The notes: generated by a model from the letters alone, not told the origin. A stretch of 52,981 nucleotides of DNA from an uncultured Pseudomonadales bacterium (GCA_905182155.1 CAJJAX010000017.1:1-52981), one strand, 5' to 3'; positions 36,008-45,581 are shown, numbered from the stretch's first letter. Made by a program: numbers and translations.

Positions 36008-36532
36008 ATGAAGGTGCTACGTTGGCTGGCCATTACGGTGCTCGCCCTCATTGTGATGATTGCGTCGGTGTTGGTTGCAATGCGGTTCTCGGATGGTCCT
36101 TACAGCATGCTGTCAGGTGGCGCTTTCTCATCGGGGGAACCTCAGCGCGGTTTGTCGGACTGGTCATTTTTAGAAGGTCGAGACGTCATTGAATTTCAAA
36201 CTCTGGCGCCTGAAACCTCCCGCACCATTTGGTTGGTGGTGGTTGATCAAAAACTCTATTTCGTGAGCGGTTACATGAATACCGCAGTGGGTAAAATCTG
36301 GAAGCAGTGGCCGAGCCATGTTACTGAGAATAATGCCATTTTGATTCGAGTGGATGGTGCCATTTATCCACAACGGCTCAAGCGGTTGTGGGATGAACCG
36401 ATGGTGCCGGCAGTGATGCGAAAATTTTCGAAGAAATATGGCCTCGGTTCTGAAGACGCCAGTGATGACGCGATTTTGACCATGGTGGGTGAGGGAGATG
36501 TTTGGCTGTTTGAGGTTGTGGCGGCTGAGTAA
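36008..36532 (+). CDS. Unknown membrane-anchored protein
   Basis: The 174-residue protein starts with one membrane segment (about residues 5-25, WLAITVLALIVMIASVLVAM) and continues with a globular part: DWSFLEGRDVIEFQTLAPE, SRTIWLVVVDQKLYFVSGYM and AILIRVDGAIYPQRLKRLWD. The combination of IEFQT, SRTIW and (V/I)DGxIY is reminiscent of split-barrel nitroreductase/PNPOx-like proteins but I cannot place it. The start has a good AGGAG. It is transcribed divergently from the selenoprotein candidate and precedes the MFS gene by 108 bases on the same strand. Confidence 0.62.
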   Translation: MKVLRWLAITVLALIVMIASVLVAMRFSDGPYSMLSGGAFSSGEPQRGLSDWSFLEGRDVIEFQTLAPETSRTIWLVVVDQKLYFVSGYMNTAVGKIWKQWPSHVTENNAILIRVDGAIYPQRLKRLWDEPMVPAVMRKFSKKYGLGSEDASDDAILTMVGEGDVWLFEVVAAE

Positions 36533-36640
36533 GTCATTCAGTTTTAATTACGCGGGTGCCGCGCTAAGCGGTCGCTAAGCGAAAGGCCTGCAACATTGTT
36601 GGCGTTGTTGTGTTCAATGCGCGGTAAAGGAAATCCATCG

Positions 36641-37966
36641 ATGAATCCAATTGAAAGTGAAACCGAAGCACTCTCGGATACGGGTTACAGCAAAGGCTAT
36701 CTGCGGTATGCGCTGGGCTTGTTCTTACTGATTTATATCGTCAATTTTGTTGATCGGCAGATCTTTTCAATTCTGATTGAGCCGATCAAAGAAGAGATCG
36801 ATTTAAGCGATACCCAATTGGGTCTGCTCGGCGGCATTGCGTTCGCGTTGTTTTATACCATCGCCGGCATACCGATCGCCCGATGGGCCGATGTGGGTGT
36901 GCGAAAAAATATTGTCGCCCTCGCGATTTTGATTTGGAGCGGCATGACCATGATGACCAGCACCGCCAAATCTTTTGGCGGTCTGCTGCTGGCGCGGGTC
37001 GGGGTTGGTATTGGGGAAGCGGGTTGTTCACCGCCAATCCATTCTATGATTTCTGATTATTTTCCGGAAAACAAACGGGCGACCGCCCTGGCCATCTACG
37101 CCATGGGCATCCCCATTGGTGGCGCGATTGGTACCTTAGCGGGGGGCTGGATCGGCGAATATTATGGCTGGCGAATGGCCTTTTTGTTGGTGGGCTGCCC
37201 CGGCATTATCTTGTCGGTCGTGGTTTACTTGACGATTCGCGAGCCCTTGCGCGGCCAACAGCGGCCCGTTGCGCAGCAAAAAGAACCCGAAGTGCTGATT
37301 CCGCTGAAAGAGACCATCAGCTTTATGTGGCGCTTGCGCTCCTTCCGGCATTTGTCCTTCGCCGGCTCCCTGCATGCGTTTGTGGGTTACGGGGTGGCGT
37401 TGTTTATGCCGTCTTTTTTTATGCGCGTGCATGGCTACGGCTTGGCAGAGACCTCAACGTATCTGTTTTTAATCGGATTGACCGGCGTCATTGGGACCTT
37501 CCTGGGGGGCTACTTGGGCGATCGGTTTGGGCAGAAAGATAAACGCTGGTACATGCTCTTTCCGGGTGTTGCGACCTTTCTGTCGGTGCCCTTTGCGGTC
37601 TTTTTTTATACCACCCAAGACCCGGTTATGGCGCTTATTCTGGCGGTGCCGGGGGCAATTCTTGGGCCGATGTATCTCGGCCCAACCTTTGGGATGACCC
37701 AGACGTTAGTGCCGCCGCAGATGCGCGCCACCGCCTCGGCGATTCTGCTGTTTGTGCTGAATCTGATTGGCTTGGGTTTGGGGCCGGTGTTTGCCGGCAT
37801 GCTGAGTGATTACTTTTCAGCAGACTACGGGGTTGATTCGATTCGTTATTCGCTGCTGATTCTTGCGGTTGGCGGCAACATTTGGTCTGCGCTTCATTAT
37901 TACCTGGCATCCAAGACTATTCGAGAAGATATGCTGCTGAAAGACGCTTACCTGCCGGCGCCTTAG
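36641..37966 (+). CDS. MFS transporter
   Basis: Starting at ATG 36641 (AAAGGAAAT upstream; the in-frame ATG at 36596 lacks one), the protein has 441 residues and twelve hydrophobic segments. MFS signature strings are visible: VNFVDRQIFSILIEPIKEEI in helix 1, GIPIARWADVGVRKNI in loop 2-3 (the D-R/K-rich loop) and GGYLGDRFGQKDKRWY in loop 8-9. It belongs to the group of MFS proteins (spinster-like) found in gammaproteobacterial catabolic regions; the cargo is unknown. A GC-rich hairpin follows the stop at 38061-38091. Confidence 0.92.
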   Translation: MNPIESETEALSDTGYSKGYLRYALGLFLLIYIVNFVDRQIFSILIEPIKEEIDLSDTQLGLLGGIAFALFYTIAGIPIARWADVGVRKNIVALAILIWSGMTMMTSTAKSFGGLLLARVGVGIGEAGCSPPIHSMISDYFPENKRATALAIYAMGIPIGGAIGTLAGGWIGEYYGWRMAFLLVGCPGIILSVVVYLTIREPLRGQQRPVAQQKEPEVLIPLKETISFMWRLRSFRHLSFAGSLHAFVGYGVALFMPSFFMRVHGYGLAETSTYLFLIGLTGVIGTFLGGYLGDRFGQKDKRWYMLFPGVATFLSVPFAVFFYTTQDPVMALILAVPGAILGPMYLGPTFGMTQTLVPPQMRATASAILLFVLNLIGLGLGPVFAGMLSDYFSADYGVDSIRYSLLILAVGGNIWSALHYYLASKTIREDMLLKDAYLPAP

Positions 37967-38392
37967 CCCGCGCGGATGATCTTGCTAAGGCGCGGCACGC
38001 GCCGTTGAATTCAATGGCCTCAGCCCTTAGGGCAAGGGGATGCACGCTTTGGTTCCGAAGCCCTGGGCCCGGCCGCTGGCTGGGCCCAGGGTTATCCAAA
38101 CTGGCCTAGCGCCGCTTTTGGATCTTTTTTGGCCATGCCGGTTTTATCCAGCGTTCTATTTAAAGCGCCAGTCTAGAAATAATGCTTTGCCGCATTCTTG
38201 TGGGGTCTGCTTGGACCCTGCAGGGGATAAAAATCTTTGTTGGACATTTATCCTGCAGTTTGGTAATTCTAGGTAGAGGGGAAGCAACTATAATCCCGTT
38301 GCCGTTAATCGCGGGTTGGGATAACAAACTTTATGGGCATTTGCACTGTAAGACTTTCTCATTGTGATGCAAAAATAGCTGGAGCGTGACGA
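37967..38392. other. Intergenic region upstream of the second TonB receptor
   Basis: The 426 bases hold no supported gene. A GC-rich inverted repeat is at 38061-38091. I found no riboswitch that I can defend. Confidence 0.45.
38061..38091 (+). terminator. GC-rich hairpin after the MFS gene, possible terminator
   Basis: CCCTGGGCCC (38061-38070) and GGGCCCAGGG (38082-38091) are perfect complements separated by an 11-base loop. It is not followed by a T run, so it is either a Rho-dependent pause or another structural element. Confidence 0.35.
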
Positions 38393-40819
38393 ATGACAGG
38401 AATAAAATGGGTCGGGGTTGGTGTATTGGGTTTGAGCGGCCTGTTTGGGCTAACGTCGGTGCAAGCCGAAGACGGCGTGAATCGAGTTTTTGAGGAAGTT
38501 GTGGTGACCGCGCGTAAGCGCGAAGAGACCGCCCAGTCCGTGCCGATTCCGATTACGGCGTTAGGTGCGGAGCAAATGCAAACGCGGAACATGACCGAAA
38601 TTCGCGATATTGAACGCTTGAGCCCGAATACAGATATTGATTACAGCGCCGTCAATGGCACGTCGCTCCAGGTTTTTATGCGGGGTATTGGTCAGACCAA
38701 CTGGTCTTCCACCCAAGATCCAAAAATCGGTATCTATGTCGATGGTGTTTATTTGAGTCGGCCCCAAGGCGGGCTCCTCGATTTTAATGACGTCTCGCGC
38801 GTGGAGGTGCTGCGCGGTCCCCAAGGCACGTTATTTGGCCGGAACACAACGGCCGGGCTGATCCAGATCATCAACAATCGGCCTGAACAGGAATTTGAGG
38901 CCAAGGCGCACGTTGGGGTGGGCAATGAGGGTCAGCGCACTGGCGGTTTTGTCGTGAATGCGCCGATATCAGAAAATTTAGCGGCCCGGTTTTCCTACAG
39001 CATGAACCAGGCCGATGGCATCATCACCAATGCTTTTACCGGTATGGATCGCGGTAACGAAGACTCTATGTCTTATCGTGCGGCCCTGCGCTGGGAAGAT
39101 GATGCGTTGGACGCACAGTTAACCTTTGATCATTTCGAGGCCGATGAGCGCGCGCCACTCGGCTCGTGTCGGTTTACAGGCCCAGCGGATCCGTTCGCTG
39201 CATTAGGCTTGGGTGGATTGCCCTCCGTTGCGGTCTTGTTCGGCGTTTATGGCGATATGAAGGCCAACTGTGAGAACACCAGCAGCTCGGTTTCGATGGA
39301 CACAACCAATAATGAAAATGCCATCAGCGATGTGGACGCCGTGTCGCTTCGCTTGAGTTACGATTTTGGTGGTTTTCAGATTTCGTCTATCACTGCGCAA
39401 CGTAATATTGAAAACTTCAATGGCACTTGGGGTTGGGTTATGGGCAATGGGCCAACAGTCAATTTCTTGGAAATTCTAAACAACGTCAGTGAAAATGAGA
39501 TTTTGTCGCAAGAACTCCGAATGACCGGCGCGACCGATCGGCTGGATTGGGTGGTTGGCGCTTATTGGTTTGAAGAATCGTCGCAAGAGGGCTTAGATGT
39601 GCCGCTCTTCCGCGGGGTTGGCGCGCCAACGCCTGAGCAATGGCCATTGTTTTATGCGCCGAATGGGGCGGGCGGTACCTTGGGCGGCGCCGCACTGGGC
39701 GCGCAGCTCTATGGCAGCCGTTATCAAGCCTACGACGTGGTGAATGCCAATCAGGCTTTCTTTGCAGAGATGACCTATGCGTTGACCGATCAGTTAGACC
39801 TGACCCTAGGCGCGCGTTACACCAAGGATGATCGAGATTTTACGCGGATCCAAACGCTCTATGGTGGCGCTTTTGATCCCTTTTACTTTTGCCCGGGCAT
39901 GCCAACCGTTGAGCTCGCACCCGGTGTGCCTGCAGCCGCCAGCGATCGCTGCTTCCAGACGGTTTCTTACAGCAAGACCACCCCAAGGGCCATCCTGAGC
40001 TACCAGGTGTCATCCGACATGATGGTCTACGGCAGCTACAGCATGGGTTATTCCAGCGGCGGCTTTAATCAAGATGTCAGGATGCGCGCCTACTTGCCGG
40101 AAGTTTCCGATAACCTTGAGTTCGGCGTTAAATCCGAACTGCTCAATGGCAAGCTACGACTCAACGCCACGGTGTTTAATAATACCTACAAGAACCAACA
40201 GTTGACCGTGGGCCGAATTGTGAATGGTCAGCCGACCGCGGACTTGATCAATGCCCAAGAAGCGACGCTCAACGGGTTTGAACTCGAGCTGCTGGGGCAG
40301 TTGACGGATCAATTGTCCGTGACCGTATCGGCTGGGTACTTAACAGGTGATTACGATGTGTTTACGATTGACGATAATGTCACGGTGACCGCAGAGGATG
40401 GTTCTGTCGGCAGTATCATTCAGGAGCGAGACCTATCGGGTACCGAGTTCGGTAGCGGCAATAATTTGTCCTTTGATGTGGGGCTGCTGCACATTTTGGC
40501 GCTCAATGGCGGCGGTGAGGTTGTATCCTCCATCGGCGCGACCTTTAAGGACGACCGGTTCTATACCCTGGTTAATACGCCTTCGTCTTTAGCGCCAAGC
40601 TATTGGTTATTGGACGGCCGGGTGACCTGGTTTATGCCGAACGAAAAAACCAGTGTGTCGCTCTGGGGCAGTAATCTGACGGACGAAGAATATGTTACAA
40701 CCATGTTGAGCCAATCGGGTGACCGAGAGATTGGTGGCATTGACGCGTCGCTTGGCATGACGGCTGATTATTGGGGAGAACCGAGGCGCTTTGGTTTAGA
40801 GCTAAAGCATCAGTTTTAA
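38393..40819 (+). CDS. TonB-dependent outer-membrane receptor
   Basis: The 808-residue protein has a signal peptide (MTGIKWVGVGVLGLSGLFGL, then SVQAEDG), a TonB-box-like EEVVVTARKREETAQSVPIP, and a plug (FMRGIGQTNWSSTQDPKIGI, VEVLRGPQGTLFGRNTTAGL) followed by a beta-barrel that ends in LGMTADYWGEPRRFGLELKH. The RGPQGTLFGRN motif is the usual plug signature. The ligand is not identifiable from sequence; receptors of this subclass take up siderophores, vitamins, or hydrophobic or aromatic compounds. A GGAG RBS precedes the ATG. It has its own terminator at 40838-40865. Confidence 0.93.
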   Translation: MTGIKWVGVGVLGLSGLFGLTSVQAEDGVNRVFEEVVVTARKREETAQSVPIPITALGAEQMQTRNMTEIRDIERLSPNTDIDYSAVNGTSLQVFMRGIGQTNWSSTQDPKIGIYVDGVYLSRPQGGLLDFNDVSRVEVLRGPQGTLFGRNTTAGLIQIINNRPEQEFEAKAHVGVGNEGQRTGGFVVNAPISENLAARFSYSMNQADGIITNAFTGMDRGNEDSMSYRAALRWEDDALDAQLTFDHFEADERAPLGSCRFTGPADPFAALGLGGLPSVAVLFGVYGDMKANCENTSSSVSMDTTNNENAISDVDAVSLRLSYDFGGFQISSITAQRNIENFNGTWGWVMGNGPTVNFLEILNNVSENEILSQELRMTGATDRLDWVVGAYWFEESSQEGLDVPLFRGVGAPTPEQWPLFYAPNGAGGTLGGAALGAQLYGSRYQAYDVVNANQAFFAEMTYALTDQLDLTLGARYTKDDRDFTRIQTLYGGAFDPFYFCPGMPTVELAPGVPAAASDRCFQTVSYSKTTPRAILSYQVSSDMMVYGSYSMGYSSGGFNQDVRMRAYLPEVSDNLEFGVKSELLNGKLRLNATVFNNTYKNQQLTVGRIVNGQPTADLINAQEATLNGFELELLGQLTDQLSVTVSAGYLTGDYDVFTIDDNVTVTAEDGSVGSIIQERDLSGTEFGSGNNLSFDVGLLHILALNGGGEVVSSIGATFKDDRFYTLVNTPSSLAPSYWLLDGRVTWFMPNEKTSVSLWGSNLTDEEYVTTMLSQSGDREIGGIDASLGMTADYWGEPRRFGLELKHQF

Positions 40820-40837
40820 AGGCCTCATCTGTTAGGG

Positions 40838-40865
40838 AAAAAACGGGCGGTTGCCCGTTTTTTTT
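40838..40865 (+). terminator. Rho-independent terminator of the second TonB receptor gene
   Basis: AAAAACGGGC and GCCCGTTTTT form a ten-pair stem with a GGTT loop (40849-40852), followed by further T residues. Confidence 0.93.
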
Positions 40866-40980
40866 GGGTTTGATTCGGTGCCGCCTGGCGTGGGTCAGCG
40901 GCTGCGGTGGGATCGCAGGCAGTTGTCTTTTATTGGTGAAACACCGTGATCCTGTTGCAATATGCGTGATTCGACTGCGG

Positions 40981-41019
40981 CTTTTGGTCTAGGCTTTTGG
41001 TCTAGGCTTTTGGCCGAGG
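40981..41019. repeat. 13-bp tandem repeat CTTTTGGTCTAGG (3 copies)
   Basis: Two identical copies (40981-40993, 40994-41006) and one diverged copy (CTTTTGGCCGAGG, 41007-41019). Confidence 0.93.
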
Positions 41020-41195
41020 CAGATGGCTAGGTCGCCCGTCTCGGCCAGGATGCAGAGCAGATCGAAACGATCGGTAAAAGGTCGCGAACACGAGCCTCTT
41101 GCGCTGAGGATGACCCGGATCAAAGCGTTAAGGTTACCTTTTTACTTTGGGCGCCTTGGGCACGATTGCATCGTCAGGACTGTGTACGGTGCCCC

Positions 41196-41321
41196 GACAG
41201 TGAAGACAGTGAAGACAGTGAAGACAGTGCAGACAGTGCAGACAGTGCAGACAGTGCAGACAGTAAAGGCGGTGAAGGCGGTAAAGGCAGAGAAGGCAGA
41301 AAAGGCGGTAAAGGCAGTGAT
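41196..41321. repeat. 9-bp tandem array GACAGTGAA/GACAGTGCA type (about 14 copies)
   Basis: Three GACAGTGAA, four GACAGTGCA and a run of variants (GACAGTAAA, GGCGGTGAA, GGCGGTAAA, GGCAGAGAA, and others) form about 14 units of 9 bases. The unit drifts from GACAG to GGCGG along the array. It ends 88 bases before the ATG of the next gene. Confidence 0.93.
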
Positions 41322-41408
41322 GAGGCGAATCAAGGTTAGCAAAGGCTTCCAATCGACGGCAGTCTTCGAGAAACTCTGTGTGTTGTCTCAAACAGGAATC
41401 AGGATGTT

Positions 41409-42371
41409 ATGAATACGAGCGCCAGCGCCTACCGGCCGTTTCAATGCGGCTTGCTTGCAAGCATTCTCTTTTTTGTGGGTTATACCGCGTTTGGCTGGTC
41501 AGGTTGGGGCACCCCTGCGGCCGTCGAGCAAGCTGTCGGCGAAGTCTCCCGATGGTGCGAGCGCGTGCAGCCTGGGTTGTTTCATGAGCCGGTGAACGCG
41601 CTCAGTAACCTGGGCTTTATGGTGGCTGGGCTCTGGATGCTGTGGCGTTTAGGCGGCGATGTGCGCGCGGGCCGGCAGGGGCTCATGTTTGGTCACAGTC
41701 CGGTGGCGCTGCTGTATGCGGGCGCGGCGATTTGGCTTGGGCCGGGGTCTTTACTGATGCATGGCACCCACACGGGTTGGGGCGGGTGGGCTGATAATCT
41801 CAGCATGGTGATGTATATCTTGATCCCCTGGTTGATCAATGTGGGCGCGATGGGGCGTTGGACCAGCATCCGATTGCTGACGATCTATACCGCGCTTGTG
41901 ATTATTTATGGGATCGGCCGGGCGGTTTATGGTTGGGGCTTGGGCATTAATCTTGATTTTTTTGGCTTGTCCATCGCCTTTTGGGTGATCTCGGAGGTGC
42001 TGTATCGCTTTCACTCCCAGCACTTCCGCTGGATATCCGGCTTGGTGGGGTTTGCCGTGGCCGGTATTTTTGGGATCACGCCGCTTGAGATGTGGGCCGA
42101 GCCCGCTCGGTATTGGTGGGTGGTGCTGTTTTGGGTGCCAGGCCTATTGGCTCCGAGTGCGCCAGTGGGTCGTCGCGATTATTGGCCCTGGTTCTTCCTC
42201 GGAATGGGCAGTTACCTGCTCGCGTTTGCCATTTGGCAAACGGGTAAGCCCGCGCATCCGTGGTGTAATCCAGATTCGTTGATTCAAGCGCATGGCATTT
42301 GGCACCTCTTATCGGCCGCAGCTACCGCCTGCTTTTTTGTGTTTCTGCGAACCGAGCGCAAGCTCACCTGA
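41409..42371 (+). CDS. Ceramidase-family (CREST-type) membrane protein
   Basis: The 320-residue protein has about seven to eight hydrophobic segments. Ceramidase/CREST superfamily signatures are visible: WCERVQPGLFHEPVNALSNL (Glu and Asn near the N-terminus), LLMHGTHTGWGGWADNLSMV (His and Asp) and HPWCNPDSLIQAHGIWHLLS (two His near the C-terminus). These acidic and His positions form the Zn site in alkaline ceramidases. It may hydrolyse ceramide-like amides or act as an unrelated membrane hydrolase; it is probably not a true ceramidase unless the host has sphingolipids. It follows the two arrays at 40981 and 41196. Confidence 0.83.
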   Translation: MNTSASAYRPFQCGLLASILFFVGYTAFGWSGWGTPAAVEQAVGEVSRWCERVQPGLFHEPVNALSNLGFMVAGLWMLWRLGGDVRAGRQGLMFGHSPVALLYAGAAIWLGPGSLLMHGTHTGWGGWADNLSMVMYILIPWLINVGAMGRWTSIRLLTIYTALVIIYGIGRAVYGWGLGINLDFFGLSIAFWVISEVLYRFHSQHFRWISGLVGFAVAGIFGITPLEMWAEPARYWWVVLFWVPGLLAPSAPVGRRDYWPWFFLGMGSYLLAFAIWQTGKPAHPWCNPDSLIQAHGIWHLLSAAATACFFVFLRTERKLT

Positions 42372-42766
42372 GTGGTTGGGGTTTTGTTGAACGCCAGTTG
42401 ATTGCTCTGCTAGCGCGGTCACAGAGCCGTCAGGGGGCATTCAGCAAGCGGCACGTGATTCCAAAAGTTAGGGTAAGCCGGCAAACGCAAGTGGCCGAGG
42501 GTCCCACTGCCGGCGTCCCGCTGTCAGGTTGAACCGGCTGCTGGTTGAGAGGGTGCCGCGGCACGCACAATCTTGATGTGGCAGCCTAACAAGGCTTTGC
42601 TTTGGGATATTAGGCTTTTAGATTGGCGCGCCAATGCGGCCCGACCTCGGTGAGCGTGCTTTTAAATTGGCTCGGATTGGCGGGTTAATAAAGGGCGCAA
42701 AGTGGTTGCCCTTAGGTTTTACCCCAGCGACGTCATTTAAAATTGTCGGTTTGTCTCGGCGGGGTT
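42372..42766. other. Convergent intergenic region with a palindrome
   Basis: No gene is supported in these 395 bases between two convergent genes. A 14-base perfect palindrome lies at 42622-42635. Confidence 0.5.
42622..42635. repeat. Perfect 14-bp palindrome ATTGGCGCGCCAAT
   Basis: The sequence is its own reverse complement. It lies between convergent genes, about 130 bases past the hslO stop, so an operator role there is not obvious. Confidence 0.6.
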
Positions 42767-43636
42767 TTAGTGCGCCGGTCGGTCGCCCCGCGCTTCAGCG
42801 GCAATGGCCGCGCCATCCATTTCGTATTGGGCGCCGCAGAACTCGCAATTCAAGGTCAGTTCGGTTTGTTCGGCCAGTAAGGCTTGCAACTCGGCTTCTC
42901 CCAAAGCGATCAGCGCGTTTGCCATTCGCTCGGGGCTGCAGGTGCAGGCAAATCGGAGGGCTTTGGGTGGAAACAGGGTCACCTCATCCTCAACGAAGAG
43001 CCGCTTTAACATGGCGGCTTCCGAAAGTTCAATCTGCTCGGCCTGGGTAAGCGTCGCCGCAAGAAGACTAAAGTGTTGCCATTGATTTACGCGGTTTGTG
43101 TCGTCTTTTTCTAACTGCGCCGGCAACTGCTGCAGAAGGAATCCGGTCGCGGTCTCGCCGTCCGACTGCAGCATGATTTGTGTCCCGAGTTGGTCCGATT
43201 GCCCAAAGTAGAACTCGAGGCATTGGGCCAGACTGGCGGCGGTTAGCGGCACTAAGCTCTGATATCGCTCGCCGTGCTCGGGCTCAATAGTGACCACCAA
43301 GGTGCCGGATCCCAGCAGCGCTTCAAAGTCGGGGGCATCGCGGTCCGTTAAGTCCTGGAAGCGGGCAACGCAGCGTAGGCTGCGCTCGCTGCTGGCTTCT
43401 GCGGCCAGCAGGGTGATTTTTTCAAGCCCTTTAACCTGCAACAGCAGGCGGCCTTTGAACTTAATGGTTTCAGACAAAAGCGCAGCGGCTGCAAGGAATT
43501 CGCCGAGCAAAATTCGGATTGGCCGAGGATAATCCGTCGCGCTCAGACTGTCGGCATAGGTTTGATTGAGCTGCAGCATGTAACCCCGGATATCGGCATT
43601 CGCCATTAGAAATCGACTGGAAGAATCAGATTGCAT
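42767..43636 (-). CDS. hslO: Hsp33 redox-regulated chaperone
   Basis: The 289-residue protein matches Hsp33: N-terminal IRGYMLQLNQTYADSL-like start, and the C-terminal zinc/redox switch made of two Cys pairs, C-x-C in RFACTCSPERM and C-x-x-C in LNCEFCGAQY. Under oxidative stress the four Cys lose zinc, form disulfides and the chaperone opens to hold unfolded proteins in the cytoplasm. AGGAAA precedes the ATG at 43636. It is transcribed alone on the minus strand, convergent with the ceramidase-family gene. Confidence 0.94.
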   Translation of the reverse strand: MQSDSSSRFLMANADIRGYMLQLNQTYADSLSATDYPRPIRILLGEFLAAAALLSETIKFKGRLLLQVKGLEKITLLAAEASSERSLRCVARFQDLTDRDAPDFEALLGSGTLVVTIEPEHGERYQSLVPLTAASLAQCLEFYFGQSDQLGTQIMLQSDGETATGFLLQQLPAQLEKDDTNRVNQWQHFSLLAATLTQAEQIELSEAAMLKRLFVEDEVTLFPPKALRFACTCSPERMANALIALGEAELQALLAEQTELTLNCEFCGAQYEMDGAAIAAEARGDRPAH

Positions 43637-44046
43637 CGCGTTGGTTTCCTGTTTGGCGCGTTAAAAGAGGGTCGCCACTGTCCGGGTTAGAGGGGGCGGG
43701 CAAAGCTTGCAAGCCAAGCGATGCCCGACGGCAGATTATAAGGTAATTAAGCGTCAGCGTATTTTGAATTTTGGGGCCTGGTCAGGGAACGTTCTTGGTT
43801 TTGGCGGCGCGCCCGCGTTGTGAGGCAATCTGTACTCACGGCTCGGGTGTGATTTGAAAGGCCCATGGGGGCTTTAGAATCTAGCCCGGGGTGATTGATT
43901 TGCCGCGCCCTCGGGTACAGGGCACAGGGGCCAGGGCGCGGTGGTGCGAGCCGTGTTCAAGGGCTATAGGTTCACCAATAGCCATCGCTTTGGCCCGGCA
44001 CCATCACCGGCCTTGCTCATCCCTGAAAACTTCTAGTCATCCGGTC
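43637..44046. other. Intergenic region with an inverted repeat
   Basis: No gene is supported. The 410 bases between two minus-strand genes should hold the hslO promoter. A 9-bp inverted repeat is at 43903-43941. Confidence 0.45.
43903..43941. repeat. 9-bp inverted repeat
   Basis: CCGCGCCCT (43903-43911) and AGGGCGCGG (43933-43941) are perfect complements with a 21-base loop. It could be a stem-loop or binding site; there is no T tract on either side. Confidence 0.45.
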
Positions 44047-45468
44047 TTAGGGGCTTTGCGAATCTGCCAACTGGCGTAGATTCGCCTCGTGACCCGCGCG
44101 GTTTATCTTGTACAACGACAAAACCGCAAGCGCCAGAATGTAAAAGAAGAAGATCACGGGAATGTAGTAGATCGCAAGGTCTGCAATGGTGCTCTCCGGC
44201 ACTTCGCCGGGCTTTGCCTGGGTTGGAAACTGGATTATGGCTAAAATCTGACCCGCCACGACCACCCCAAGGCCGTTCACCGCCTTCTGAGCAAAGCTGT
44301 TGGCCGCGAAGAAAATGCCTTCTGATCGGCGGCCGGTTTTGACCTCGCTGTCTTCCACAATATCGGCAATCATCGCCGCCACGAGGGACGCTGCGATGAT
44401 AATCAGCGTGACCTCAAGGGCATTGAAGACCACCAGGGTCCAGAACAGGGCGTCGGTGCCGTTTTCAGGAAACCAGCCGAGTAGTCTTAGAATATAAGGC
44501 ATGGGCGCCATACCAAACGAGATGGCAAGGGTCAGCATGCCGCCGCGTTTTTTGCCCAGCTTTGTCGAGATCCACGGTGCAATCCAAAGTGCGATCAGCG
44601 CAGACAGGAAGTAGGGCAGGTTCATGTAACCAATTTGACTGCTGGTTAATTCCCAAAAATGACGGGAAAAATAGATGCTTAAGGAGGTCGAAACCCCGGA
44701 GGCCACCGCCATGAACAAGGCCGATATAAACAGCGCAAAGAACGATCGGTTCGAAAGGGTCTCTTTCAGTTCCCCGACCGTTTTCTGAAAACTGAAATCG
44801 GTCTTGGGTGGGGGCTGCTTTAAATTCGGGATATGCCGATGCGTTCCCGCAGCAGAAACAAAGATGGAAATAAAAATAATGATCGAGGCGGTGAGGCCGT
44901 AGTTTTGCCAGCCTTGGATGTATTCCAGCCCGCCCTTTTCCTCAGGTAAAAAGACCAAGTAGTTCAAGACCGCCATGGTCAGGCCGCCCCACCAAGCAAA
45001 GAAGTATCGAAAGCTCATGAGCTTGGTGCGCTCATCGTAGTCGTCGGTGAGTTCGGCCACTAGCGCAGTGGCTGGAATCTCGTAAAAGGTGATGAAAGTT
45101 CGGATGAGCACGCTCATGCCAACAAAATATAAGAACAGTTGGGTTTCAGGTAGGTCCGGTGGCGACCAAAGAAAAAAGTATGCGGCGGCAACGGGCACCC
45201 CGGCGCCGTACATAAAGGGATGTCGGCGGCCCAGACGAGATTGGAAGTTATCCGAGATATAACCCACCATTGGGTCCGAGATCGCATCGAATACGAGTGC
45301 AATCAGAATGCCCAGCGAGACAAGGTCGGCCCGAAGCCCAATCACTTGGCTGTAATAAAACAGTAGCAGGTAGTTAAACCCATTAGCCGTCGCGCCATTG
45401 GCAACGGCGCCAAAGCCATAGTAAAGCTTGGTTGAAAAATCGACCTGGTTTTGAGTGGGTTTTGACAT
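44047..45468 (-). CDS. GPH-family sugar/cation symporter (MFS)
   Basis: The 473-residue protein has about twelve hydrophobic segments and the typical start KLYYGFGAVANGATANGFNY, with ALVFDAISDPMVGYISDNFQ (helix 2 and loop 2-3, where the GPH family has the D-P-x-x-G-x-x-(S/A)D signature) and SRLGRRHPFMYGAGVPVAAA. The GPH family (MelB-type) imports glycosides, pentosides or hexuronides with Na+ or H+. The start at 45468 has a weak RBS. It could feed the GH3 glucosidase, but the two genes are 40 kb apart, so this is only a suggestion. It is divergent from the DUF481-type gene. Confidence 0.92.
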   Translation of the reverse strand: MSKPTQNQVDFSTKLYYGFGAVANGATANGFNYLLLFYYSQVIGLRADLVSLGILIALVFDAISDPMVGYISDNFQSRLGRRHPFMYGAGVPVAAAYFFLWSPPDLPETQLFLYFVGMSVLIRTFITFYEIPATALVAELTDDYDERTKLMSFRYFFAWWGGLTMAVLNYLVFLPEEKGGLEYIQGWQNYGLTASIIIFISIFVSAAGTHRHIPNLKQPPPKTDFSFQKTVGELKETLSNRSFFALFISALFMAVASGVSTSLSIYFSRHFWELTSSQIGYMNLPYFLSALIALWIAPWISTKLGKKRGGMLTLAISFGMAPMPYILRLLGWFPENGTDALFWTLVVFNALEVTLIIIAASLVAAMIADIVEDSEVKTGRRSEGIFFAANSFAQKAVNGLGVVVAGQILAIIQFPTQAKPGEVPESTIADLAIYYIPVIFFFYILALAVLSLYKINRAGHEANLRQLADSQSP

Positions 45469-45581
45469 GTACTGCTCGTACTTTGTTTGGACGCATCATA
45501 CGTGCTTTTGAGTTACCTGGGTATGCAGGCGCTATTTGCGTCCGGGAGGTCATCGCGTCAGAATGCGGCGAACAAAATTGA

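Larger units (their letters stand above)
40820..41408. other. Intergenic region with terminator and two tandem arrays
   Basis: The 589 bases between the TonB receptor and the ceramidase-family gene hold the receptor terminator, a 13-bp array at 40981 and a 9-bp array at 41196. One 129-residue open frame here is a by-product of the 9-bp array (9 is a multiple of 3) and is not called. Confidence 0.6.

Noticed and set aside
37967-38392. Riboswitch upstream of the second TonB receptor
   Set aside because: Some GC hairpins occur but no B12-box or other conserved riboswitch core was recognised.
41023-41412. A 129-residue plus-strand frame with TVKTVQ repeats
   Set aside because: It arises from the 9-bp tandem array; unit length divisible by three keeps it open, and it lacks RBS and relatives.
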